Below the pieces are notes generated by a model that had not been told where the DNA came from, made no database searches, and saw nothing but the letters and a program-made list of their open reading frames with translations. DNA of 64,000 bases from Paramacrobiotus metropolitanus (taxonomy: Eukaryota; Tardigrada; Eutardigrada; Parachela; Macrobiotidae). The DNA lies in NCBI RefSeq assembly GCF_019649055.1, contig NW_026570327.1, forward strand, positions 310,001 through 374,000, read 5' to 3'. The position numbers and the translations under genes are program-made. Every line of letters begins with the position of its first letter. Position 1 is the first letter of the stretch. Shown one piece after another: positions 10,354 to 21,369 of this stretch.

Positions 10354-12866
10354 ATGCAGGCTCCAAGGGATATAATTCTGTTTTCGGGCACTTCTCATCC
10401 AGAACTTGCCCAGTTGCTGTCACGGTATGTACAGCAATAATAACAATCGAGTTATGTCAAAAGATTAATCTTTTGTGGACAAAACTGGTTTACTGTTACA
10501 TATTATGTAATTGATGTGACCTGTGCATATTACTTTCTCACGTTTTTCTTATTTCAGACGCCTCGGTACGAGCTTGGCACCATGCACGGTGTACACAAAG
10601 TCAAATCGAGGTAAACCGTATAAGTTTGAATAATCGGTCGTACGGATTTTGCTCTTTACTGCTTAAGCATTCGCATTCTGCATGGCAGTTTTTTCTCTTT
10701 GTAGAAACGGTGGCTGACATCGGTGCATCTGTTCGAATGCGAGATGTTTATATCTTGCAGACTGGATCAAAGTGAGTGCTTTGTAGTTTTCTTTTCAGTT
10801 AAAAAATATTAAATTAAATTTGTTTTTTTGATTCATTTTTTAAAATTTGTTTGAAATTAGTGAATTATTTTTTTTACCTTTTGTGATATGCATTCACAGT
10901 AATGTGGCACTGGCAGATGAATGAATGTTTACGCTTTATACAGAATTATTATGCTCAAAATACCTACAGTACTAAATTACAAATAACTGCACAGCCAAAT
11001 TTTTCTTATTTGAAGGAATGAATGAATGTTGACGATATGACATCGTGAGTTAAAGTAGTTTCATTTTACTGTGTGCTACCTTCGCTCTGGTGTTGCTTGC
11101 GATAAACTATGTAAGTAAAACAGTGATTAGCAACTTTTGGGATGGATTTTGTAATTTTATGTCTTTCCGAGCTTGAGTGTTTTCCCCGATTGATACCATA
11201 AGTTCTGAACTTATTTTCTTTGAAAGCAGTGTGTTATGTGTGGTGTTATTTTTGTCTGGCGCATTTTCAGGGATGTTAACAACACTATAATGGAATTACT
11301 GATCATTGCTTATGCATGCAAGACATCATCCGCCCGCAACATTGTCGGCGTAATCCCGTACTTGCCATACAGCAAACACAGCAAGATGCGAAAACGTGGC
11401 TGCATTGTGGCTAAACTACTGGCTAAAATGATGTGTAAAGCAGGTGTGTATAGGTACTATTGTTTGAATTGCACTGGTGATTTTGTTACTGTTTTCTGTT
11501 TTTCTTAGGCTTGACACATGTGCTGACAATTGACTTGCATTCCAAGGAAATCCAGGGTTTTTTCGATGTGCCTGTTGACAACCTGCGAGCGTCGCCGTTC
11601 TTGCTGGAATACATTCGTAAACAGGCAAGAAAACGCCGGATGCGTAATCGAATTACTCGATTGAGGTTATACGCGTTCTTTTTCTCGCCAGATTCCTGAT
11701 TATCGCAATGCGGTTATCGTCGCCAAAGATCCCGGTTCGGCTAAAAAAGCCACATCCTTTGCGGAACGATTGCACCTTGGTATTGATTTTGCTTGGAAAT
11801 GGGTTGTTTTTGCGAATTATCTCGAATGTTGTGTAGGAATTGCTGTGATTCACGGAACTCCTCGCGATGATGATACTCAACATGATGGTGAGAGTTCACC
11901 GCCGCCGCCCAGTTCTCCTACACAAGTGTCTCCAGTAGTCGCGCCCGGACTGGATTTTCTTCCTAGTAAGTTACCGTCAAGAAAATTGCAAGAGGACACA
12001 TAATGTTTGATATATAATTATAAACAATCCCTTAAATTCTAGGTTAAATTATTACTTTTTTATTTCAATGGTTCAGTTGTTACATTTAAGCGTGCGGGTA
12101 ATGTTTAAATGCAGATGGGGATCTGGTAGAATTTTTTTTGCTGTGCGGTTTGACGAGAGCGTCCAGCGCGCAGACATTTGTGTAAGTCGTGGCGCATTAT
12201 CAACCCATGTGTTCAATACAGTCGTTGCGTTTTGATTACTGCATTTCGTTCTTTTTTTGGTATTTAAATACTGCATGTGTATACGTTTTATTTATTGCTA
12301 TCTTCTACTTCTTGCAGTTTTGACGGCGAAAGAAAAGCCACCGATGAGTGTTGTGGGTGATGTCGGTGGACGCATCGCCATTATTGTGGTAATATTAAAA
12401 CTTTCGGTGATATTATTTTGCCAACGTTAATCCAGTTTTGCTGTGATCAGGATGATATTGTTGACGATGTGAAATCCTTCATTGCGGCCGCTGATTTATT
12501 GAAGGCACGGGGTGCTTACAAGGTGTATGTGATGGTTACCCATGGGATCTTATCGCAGGATGCTCCTCTGCAGTTGGAAGAATCAGAAATCGATGAGGTA
12601 ACTTGGCTATGTTCTGCTTATTTTTTTGGGATATGATGGGCATGAAATTTTGTTTCTAATTAAGTAACAGTAAATAAATTTCATGCCGCTTCATTTGACA
12701 TTGTTTTTAGGTTATTGTGACGAACACCGTCCCGCATGATGTGCAGAAGATGCAGTGCCATAAGATTAAAACAGTGGACATTAGTGTTCTGCTCTGCGAG
12801 GCAATCCGTCGAATCCATTTTAACGAATCGATGAGTTTTCTGTTTAGAGATGCTCCAGCGGAATAG
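10354..12866 (+). CDS. PRPSAP2: Phosphoribosyl pyrophosphate synthetase-associated protein
   Basis: Ten exons: 10354–10424, 10558–10610, 10705–10771, 11271–11443, 11509–11624, 11692–11779, 11837–11965, 12318–12388, 12451–12597 and 12711–12866. They total 357 codons (356 aa), close to the human PAP39/PAP41 length. The protein is a non-catalytic partner that restrains PRPP synthetase in purine and pyrimidine supply. Diagnostic stretches are [28 protein letters not shown]-like, [39 protein letters not shown] (the PRPP-binding loop) and [17 protein letters not shown]-like. An extra loop (exon 7, Ser/Pro/Asp rich) interrupts the catalytic region as it does in PAPs, which separates it from PRPS itself. 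Choice between PRPSAP1 and PRPSAP2 is not firm; invertebrates usually have one. The fifth intron appears to use a GC–AG border (see findings). Confidence 0.95.
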
Positions 12867-13605
12867 CTTGCATAATGTGCTGCATTTCGGAAAATTACTC
12901 GCTTTCAGACAGAAATGTTAGATTTATTGTTTGTGCATTGCTGATCCCTCTGTTTTGCATGTGCAGAAAGTAATCCTAATTTTTATTGTTTTATTAAGCG
13001 TGTTCCCTGTGCTACATTTATTATTGGATTCATTGCCGGTACGTTGTGGCTAGATCACACAATTTTGGAGTAAAATAAAAAATGTTAGCAACTTCATATT
13101 TTTTTGCAGCTTAGTCAGTGACTCACTGCAATCTTGTGACCTTTTCGAAAACAGTGAATTAGTTACCAAACTGGTCACTTTCATCGTCGAATCATAAATA
13201 ATTTTAAGCGCATTAGGTACGGAGTCTGCAGAAAAAAATGCACTGTTGAAACTAAACTCAGAATTAATGGAACACTAACCTGGGCAGGTAAAAACTAGTA
13301 AACTGTGTAAGCTATTTGTTTCACTTCGCGAAGGAAGAATGGGAAGATGTGTCTCAAGGTGACTGCGTCTCGAACGTCTTCGCGTAACAAATTCTTATCA
13401 TTTAAACATCTCGTAAATTAATAGATATCTGTACAAAAAAATGGGCGGCGGTCAAAAATCAATCAATCTAAATTCAGCAAACGTACAATACGCAGTTCAA
13501 TATGAAATACAAGACGTAACCCCAATTTAGAATTTCAGCACTGCACAAATCACACGCGGTCAAAGACAAAAGCAGACCGCCAAATCTGTCCAAAAACCAG
13601 CAGGG
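12867..13605. other. Intergenic between convergent PRPSAP and EHMT-like gene
   Basis: Spacer holding both 3' UTRs. Apart from the AATAAA noted separately, no gene, repeat or structured element was seen. Confidence 0.45.
13074..13079 (+). terminator. Candidate poly(A) signal for PRPSAP
   Basis: A canonical AATAAA lies about 208 bases after the PRPSAP stop codon. It is the first good signal downstream. Confidence 0.45.
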
Positions 13606-16600
13606 CTACTCCGAGTCCAAATCAATATCTTCACGATTTTCCTCATTTGCCTCTTCTGTTTCTGACCATCCAAATAGGTCGTGCATTACGCTGACTGGCT
13701 TCGTCTGTTCAAGCACAGCCCGTGCACGGTCACTTAGCGGCGGCTCATAATCCACATTGCGGAAGTCACAATCATAGCTGAAAAGTTGACAAATCTAAAC
13801 ATTTATTTTCGTTGATTACGGCGCAATACCACACACTCACATTAATTCCTCTCCGGCAGCAATATCTCGCAATGCAAAGAAGGCGACTGCAGGAAATGAT
13901 AACGAAGGTGGCAGGCCAGTATGCAGCATCGTAAGACACTCCATAACCATCATCGGCACAATGTTTGGCTGCGCGTCTGGATTCAGTCGCCGTACTTGTT
14001 GCAACTGACGGAAACACCTACAGTAGAAAGAATATAAGAAACATTACATATGGACATTTAAACCAGGGCCTTGTTACAAAGTTGTTGCAACTGCTGACTG
14101 GGCAAACACTTATAAAAGTCAGATAAATAATTAATTTTTATAAGAAAAGAATCCTCAAACTGTTTATCAGAGAAGTATTCTCAAACTCTATTCTGATGAT
14201 CCAGATCCCGTTCACTCACATGGAATCCACATCCAATCCCACACGATAGTCGACTTTCTTACGCTTCGGCCACTGGAAACATAGACAAGCGAATGCAATC
14301 GAAGCACATTTTTTTATGATTTTTATAAACCGAATGCAGTTCCCCTAACAATCTGGGTGCAGCCCTTACTATGCCGAATTTAGGATAAATGAAGACCCCT
14401 TTACGAGGAAGTGGTGGACTGAATTCCTGAAGAGTCCCTGAAAGCCTGCAAAGCACAGAAATTACACCAGCACATTCAAGTATAAAGTACGCGTATCAAA
14501 AGAGTTATGGGATAGCTAATGCCAGAGAATGATAGTGAATGCAAGCAGGACCACTGATTACCAAACAAATTTTATAAAGTGTCATATGAAGTGTCAATTA
14601 TTACTGAACCTGCACAGAAATGTTCCTTCACGAATAGGATGCGGTGTAATCACATAGCGGCCCTTCTCACCCGACCGTTGAATGAGTTCCACTCTAAAAA
14701 AAGGAATCCGTCACCAGATGTCCAAGATGTGCATTTGTTTTTGCTGAAGTAAATTATTTTTACTTGGGTGGCTGCTGTGTGCGGCGATTAAAACAGTAAC
14801 GCACGTCACATCGACAAGTTTCACCACATTCCTTGATCCACAAATGAGGATTACTGCGATTAAGAATCAATCTTCCGTCCTGCAAATACAACAGTGGACG
14901 ATCTATCTCTAAAAATAAGAAGGACTGTTAATTAAGGCTTGAAGAATAAATATTGAACCGACCTCCGTGAAATAGCAATCACTATTCATCCAGTTTTCAC
15001 ACCGACAGGTCCCGCTTACGCAAACCGGTCTACACAGACATTCCTAAACGATCGTCATGGAAGTGAGTGAAGTATGGTGAAAGAATGTTTCAGGACATTG
15101 GCAAAGGACGCGGAAAACAATGCATACTCCTTTTAGTACAAAGTACTACAGGCAGTGCTTATGCTGTCGCTGAATATTGAAAGACTCAGCAGATTTTACA
15201 AACACCTTTCTCAAACCGCATTACCAATTTCTGCGAACAAATTTTACCTCATTCTGCTCTGATATAGCCAACAGGGCTGAGTGGTATTTTTCGTGCAGAG
15301 TACAATTATACTTTTGGTGTAGCTCAAATTTTTGGGTCACTCTTTTAAAACTCCCTCTTGTCAGCGCTTCAGTAAAACCGTTTTTGCGGCAAAAAAACCT
15401 GAACAATGGATATGACTTGAAACGTCTCTGATATACGATACGATGTCCTCTGCGTCGCTGCCATCCGCGTCCTTTTTCAATCACTTCCACCGTCTCCTGC
15501 ATGTCCTTCTTCGGGTAAATGCGTGGTGATTCACGGGGCTGCCATACTAGTTCAGCGGCGTCCATATCAAGCAAATTAGAGGTCAATTCAAAGCGCTCCT
15601 GCGCTATCAACGTCGCAGCATCGTTGGTTGAAAACTGACCGCCGATAATTCTATACAATTTTACCGGTAATTATTTACAACAAATCGTACCTTCTGTAAT
15701 CGCAATACAAACATACTTCAAATTCGTCCAATTCACATCACCCGCAACTGTATCTAGCGTCGTAAATTCGGTATTGCCGCAATGAGGACAGATTTTGTCG
15801 TCGAAGCATGTTTCGTGGAATACATGAAACGACCCACTGTTATCTCTGCCGCAGCAAATAATAACTGAATGTTCATAGGCTTCCTCCGCCGTATCAGAGT
15901 GCGAATATTCCTAAAGAACCAGAAGCGATTTAGAAAAAGGGCTAAGGCAGAAACATTTTCAAGGAACGTCGGATCCAGAGCAACCAGGCATACCTCGGTA
16001 CTGTAACAACCAGGACAAAGCTTACACCCAACAAAGTCCGCAAGATGAGCCTGACAAAAACGGATAGGTTCATCACAATTGTCCATCCAAATTCTGCGCA
16101 TAACCGACGGTATCCGCATAACCGACGCCATCATCATGTCACTACACGAATAGGAATCCTTTCTGGTACCCTCTGCCCAGCATCGCATAATGTCTTTATG
16201 CTTTTTTACGAGTGCGCTGATCGGGGTCGCGGTATCGGTATCGATTCTGCCCAATCCATGCAATACACGATTCGTTGTTCGTGGCGGACAAACCAAGAAG
16301 CGTGCATCATCGCTCATGGGAAATAAGACAAATGTTAGTTCGTTCTGTCGCAGCACTTCCGTGTAATACTTATTAATCGGGTGCCGTTCACTGGCGATTC
16401 CCTGACGTAAACAAGCTACTCGGAGAAACAACGTCCGCAAATCCTCACAATCATACAACAGCTCTTTGCAGTGAGTAAACTGTTCCACAGAAGCGGGAAG
16501 CGCGTTCTCAGACTGAAGGAACTGTCCGAATCGTCCCAGACTGACGATCAATGTGCCGTATCGCGCTATGGTTTCCGCAACGCTTGGGAACGACTTCAAA

Positions 16601-18519
16601 AGAGTGGAAAGAAATCGGCGATTCAACGCCAAAGGTAGCAGTGTCGCCTAAAATTGCAAAGAACAAGCGTTATAGTGACCCAGGACAATAAAGTCAAAGA
16701 CGGATTTCCTGTAGATGAAGTAGACAACAGTTATTATCAACGAATCAAAATAACGAAAAACAAAACAGGTTAATCATAAAAAAATCCACTAGGTATTCCT
16801 CAACTCTTCGAAATTCAACGTCGGGTGTAAATGTGTGACTGATGAATGTCGTACATCGTGAAAAGTATCAATGTAAGAAACCTTTAAATTTCTGATTGAC
16901 CGTCACCTCAGTCCGCTAACATTTTGTATTTCAACTGGTATTTAAAGGTTTCAAAATCACACGAGAAAACTTAAACGACCATTAATTCCACATACACGGA
17001 AAATAATGCGAGCGCATTAATCTCAGATGCGCGAAAAATAAGACGCACATTTCTACATTCGCAAAACAAACAATGCTTGGTAAGTCTTACTTTAGATAAA
17101 TCTGTCAAGGATTCATATTCTTCCACTGCTCGTTGTTTAGTTGTCGGTACATCCACTGCCGGTACTGGCAACTCCTCAACAGCCGGCACCACCGGCGCTG
17201 CTACCGAGGCAGGCGTGAGAGTGGGTGCGACTGGTGGAGGAACGGACACTGCGATGGTCTCTTTCCGCCGGCGTTGCAGCATGTGTTCAACGAGCGGCTT
17301 CTTCTCAGCCTGCCGCTTAATAATCTCGTTTCGAGTCGGGACTTCTTCAACTGTGTTCCGCGTTGCCAAAATGCTAGGACAAGGCTGACGGAAAGGTTTC
17401 GGCGCCGGAGCCGGTTTGGACGAGGTTGGCACGTTTTCTGTATCTGAAATAAATTGGCGTGAACTATAAGAGGAGCTTTTTTTCACAACAAAACCACATT
17501 AAATAACCGAAAAAGAAAAAACATACTACCAATTCAGCCAATACTTTAAAAAGGCACGAATGTTATTACGCTATAAACATGACTGCAGTTGCACTATAAA
17601 CATGACGGAATATTTGGATAATAATAATAACAATAATAAGTATATAAAAATAATTTTTCTACAGAAAATCACGCAAATACCGGGCACTCCCAAACCCCAC
17701 GCTTCTTCCACAAAATCGACTGGTTCCGGCGGCATACGGGCGGCTACATCAGGACCTCTGCCTGTGTTTTGCGGGGGATTGACGGGGTTCATCGGCAGTG
17801 CTTCCGGGAATGGCTGACTCCAGTCGAAATTGGACTGGCGCGATCGCGCAATCTCCGACAGACGAATCTCTTCCGCCGAACGCACACTGGAATCGAAGGC
17901 ACTGCGACGGTAGGAGCGCGGATCCCCGAGGATGGCCGCTCTGGAGGGCATGTGGCTGTCGCCCCATCCCGACGCCTGTTCCTGCGACCACCCTCTGGAC
18001 TGACCGTGTCCCCAGCCCGCTGCCGCCCGGGGGGCGGGGTCAATGTTCAACAGCTGCTCCGTGAATGCCCTTTGCTCTTCATGGCGACGGCGGTCCGCGT
18101 ATTGGCCCAGACCGTCGTCCGGCGGCCGATGGTAACGCGGGTTCTCCGTAGGCCGATTGGAGCGCTCATGGTACGGATGGTAACGCTGGTTGGAGCCGCG
18201 GTGCTGGCCACCGCGGGGAAAGTGCCCACGCGAACGCTGATTGTGCTACGAACGAGTGATACCGTCAGCAACACCACAACACAACCAGTTCGCTTCAGAA
18301 CATGACTCCTGATGTGGTAGCAAGATTCCTAGAGCCTGAGCGAACTACTACTGGCTAAAAACGCACTGCTTCGCTATTTCATACCTGTGGTGCATTGTGT
18401 CGATGCTGGTGAGTAGAGTTCGATGCAGATTGGTTCCATGAATGTCGTGGTTCACGGCGATCATCTGAGCGTGATGGATGAGTATTCTGCGATCTCTGAG
18501 GCGCTCTGCTGAAGTACAT
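13606..18519 (-). CDS. EHMT: EHMT (G9a/GLP)-like SET-domain protein without ankyrin repeats; active site degraded
   Basis: Thirteen exons on the minus strand (18519–18385, 18245–17681, 17443–17091, 16647–15994, 15910–15717, 15650–15248, 15043–14959, 14908–14764, 14693–14610, 14445–14370, 14272–14220, 14017–13841, 13777–13606) sum to 1,032 codons. The N-terminal ~450 aa are low complexity (Arg/His/Gly, then Gly/Trp, then Pro/Ala/Val). Then comes the G9a-type cysteine-rich module (FCQAHLADFVGCKLCPGCYS … FHETCFDDKICPHCGNTEF), a linker of about 150 aa, a complete pre-SET zinc cluster (ECLCRPVCVSGTCRC … KECGETCRCDVRYCFNR) and a SET domain (REGTFLCRLSGTL … FPAVAFFALRDIAAGEEL). G9a proteins mono- and dimethylate H3K9. 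The ankyrin repeats that normally sit between the Cys module and pre-SET are missing, as is the Cys-rich post-SET. GWG, NHxCxPN and the catalytic FDY motif are all changed. It may be a structural or reader protein. Confidence 0.8.
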
Positions 18520-19498
18520 TTCTTTCCCGACCAAATAATACACTCGGCAATATAGGAACGAATCGCCGCAGATTAATTTCTGATGAACCCGAATACACCA
18601 GTACCACAATTCACTGCTGTACCCGAGAGGCCCATGTGGAACGCGCCATACTGTCTACAGTCCCAAAAGTTCAAAACAGCTTAACAATGTATAAATTATA
18701 CCGATACGATTTCGGATATTCATAATAATAATTACTGTACTACCACTGACAAAAACCCTTTCGCAGAAACACACAAATTAGAAAGACATAAGAAATCCAT
18801 CAAATCATGTCACAATAGTGACAAAACTGACAAAAACATACTTCGATTTTTCTCATACGCTGTATTTTGCTCACCGCCGTCACCGGCACCAACTCACATG
18901 TGGCGCCCTGTATGAGCAGCTTGTGAATAATAGCCTTTGCTTTTGATTTGCTTTTCACTGCTCCCTAATTATCAGAACAAGTTGAAATTAAAAATTATTT
19001 GCTAAAAACTGGTAGAGTTAAAATTTGTATACGCGGGAGAGAAGTTCTTCTGCAGTGCACCCTGTCCACCGTCCAGTTCCTTTCGTTTTTTCATGAAAGT
19101 GATAGCCGTTTACTCCTCAAGGCTGATAAGTGAAATTTGTATAAAATTTATTTTGTAATATGAAAAGTGCGAGTTTTGTATCGTTTATGAAAAGTTGGAA
19201 GCTTATTTCGTTAGAAAAGTTCAATGCCTGGTGAGCCAAATACGAAAACCAATACCTACTGTACGTGATAAAGAATATGTCGAAGTGAGCTTTCGTTTTT
19301 TTTGCGGATCGTTTCAAACAATTTCCATTACCATTAGTGCCAAACGAAATATATATCGATATTTTATTGACGTCTTCGGTTGCGGTACAGAAACAAAACA
19401 GAAATATGTAAATGCATTTAAACACGTGAAAATCTTGCAACCAAAACTGGCCTACAAATAACAGCCTCCACTAGTTAGAGGCATCATGCATGGATGCT
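18520..19498. other. Intergenic, upstream of EHMT-like gene
   Basis: Spacer of 979 bp between the EHMT-like start and the 3' end of the small coiled-coil gene, both on the minus strand. A non-coding or short coding first exon of the EHMT-like gene could lie here, since the frame is open upstream of the chosen Met. Nothing else was recognised. Confidence 0.4.
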
Positions 19499-19938
19499 TC
19501 AGTCTCGGACAATTCGTTTCGCAGTAGCTCCTTTCACGCCGCGTTCCATATCCTGCCATCGCTTCTTATCCTGGCGGAACTTGGCCTTGCGACGTTGTCG
19601 AGCTTCCAAGAGACGTTGCCGATCCGACTCTCGATCCCGCCTGATGAATTCGTTACACAGTTCCAAGACCCTCACTGCCTCAGCCACCGATTTGGCACGT
19701 TCTTCTGCTAATTTACGGATTTCGGACTTGAACTACGAAAAAGATACCGATCACAACCAACGATGCAGATGATGCACTCAGATCCAGTGCGGGCTACTAT
19801 TGTGAAGTGCAAAAACAAACCTCTTACAGTCTTACTGTCAGAGTCTTACATAAACAGTTCAACACAAACCTTTTCCCGTGCCTGCTGCCTCATCAATCTT
19901 CGAGCCTGAACGTCCGCATCTATAGAAGTCATTTTCAT
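19499..19938 (-). CDS. Small basic coiled-coil protein, unrecognised
   Basis: Two exons, 19938–19870 and 19732–19499, join in phase 0 to 101 codons (100 aa). The first encodes MKMTSIDADVQARRLMRQQ and the second is almost entirely charged helix (EIRKLAEERAKSVAEAVRV, then RRDRESDRQRLLEARQRRK), ending RIVRD. There is no signal peptide, membrane segment or cysteine cluster. Heptad-like spacing and high Arg/Glu/Lys/Gln content suggest one long helix or a coiled coil. I do not recognise the family. The splice signals (AAG|GTTTGT and TTTTTCGTAG) are reasonable, and the codon frame is clean across both exons, which supports a real gene. Function is unknown. Confidence 0.5.
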
Positions 19939-21369
19939 GTCCACCATCCACCAATAACTAATACCACAACTCAAATCAGGCTAGGGACACTTGCGGGAAA
20001 ATGGAAAACAGATAAAATACAAGATCAAATCCTCCAATGGTTGGTTGAACTGATCAACGTTCAAAATTCAATTGCTCGACGTCTGACGGAATAACAAAGA
20101 CGAAGCGCGTAAAAAAGGTTACAACTTGCAAGTGTCCACATGTCACCTAGACACCTACTACTTGGATTTTTCATTCAAATAATTTTATCATTCAGCAGAA
20201 AGTTAGTTTACCGATACATTCATTATTCATACTTAAGTACATACAGTTTAACTACTTACTCAAACTATTGTTTCCATATCTGTGTTGATCTGAAATCCAC
20301 TGTTAATTGTAATCAAATAATAATAGGAGCTTGTATTATTTGTTCAGTATAAACTAGTGTTCTGTGTGATTAGGCCGCCTATTTCCGTAGTCGGCTGAGG
20401 CTGTGCATTCAGTACAAATCTTTCACTTTTATAGGAAACTTGTGACTGTATCGTTTACCAATAATACTAGTGTTTACTGTTGAGTGTTTTCAGCTCTTTC
20501 ATTACAGTAGTTTCTGCTGCATAAGTCCCCGGAAAAGGGAAACGGTGCCATTTAAATATTAAATATAGCTATACCTGAGAATACCACATTCAGCATGACC
20601 CATACCATACCTCTACTGATAGTGATACACAGAGTACAATACATTGCATTTCAACTATACTATCCATAAATTGTAAACTGTACTGATAGTGATAACAACA
20701 AAAAATGTCACTTCTTTTCACATCATACTTGTACTGCGTGAACCAGTTTCAACAAGCCAGTATTCCACAAAAACTTTTGTTCTCGCGTTTATGGAGATAT
20801 CATCACACATTTTCCATGTTTGTAACTGGAGACAGAGTGAGCTGGAAGAGTAGATCTGACAGCAGTCACAAGGAATCCGAAGATTTCCCGGACACAAAAC
20901 TCTGTCAAAGCCAGCCTTCCAACTCACGCTGAACCCCATCATTCATCTTCTGCTTTCAAAACGGTGTCCAACATCCTCTTCCTGGCTGAGTGCACACGGT
21001 CCAGTTGATGCAGACAGCAGCTGTCAAAACTGAATACCGGAGGACAGCGGGCTCGCTAACCCGAAAAACATGACCCCGAAACTTTAAAAAAGTCAGTTAC
21101 CACTCCAAGAATACTGACCAGTATCTGGCTGGCGAATTTAATCAGCAGGAAGCGAGAATCAAACTTTACCAAAAACGACAACGCCTGACAAAGCAGCTAT
21201 AAACAAAACTAAAGTGAACAAAAAACGCTGATGCGAATCATTACATGTTACAACTACTGATTAGGTAGCTATATGCCGTAACAGAACAGCTATAAAATCT
21301 TTAAACTCAGCATAACGCGCAAAGTTATATTTCAAACATTAAAGATTTATCGCTCAGTTTCAAAAATAT
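19939..21369. other. Intergenic, AT-rich
   Basis: About 1.4 kb upstream of the coiled-coil gene and downstream of TUBGCP4. Only short frames on both strands with no recognisable content. No RNA gene or repeat was seen. Confidence 0.45.

Noticed and set aside
15221-15658. A possible methyl-CpG-binding domain in the EHMT-like linker, which would make the gene SETDB1-like.
   Set aside because: The upstream Cys-rich module and pre-SET spacing match G9a/GLP much better and the MBD resemblance is weak.
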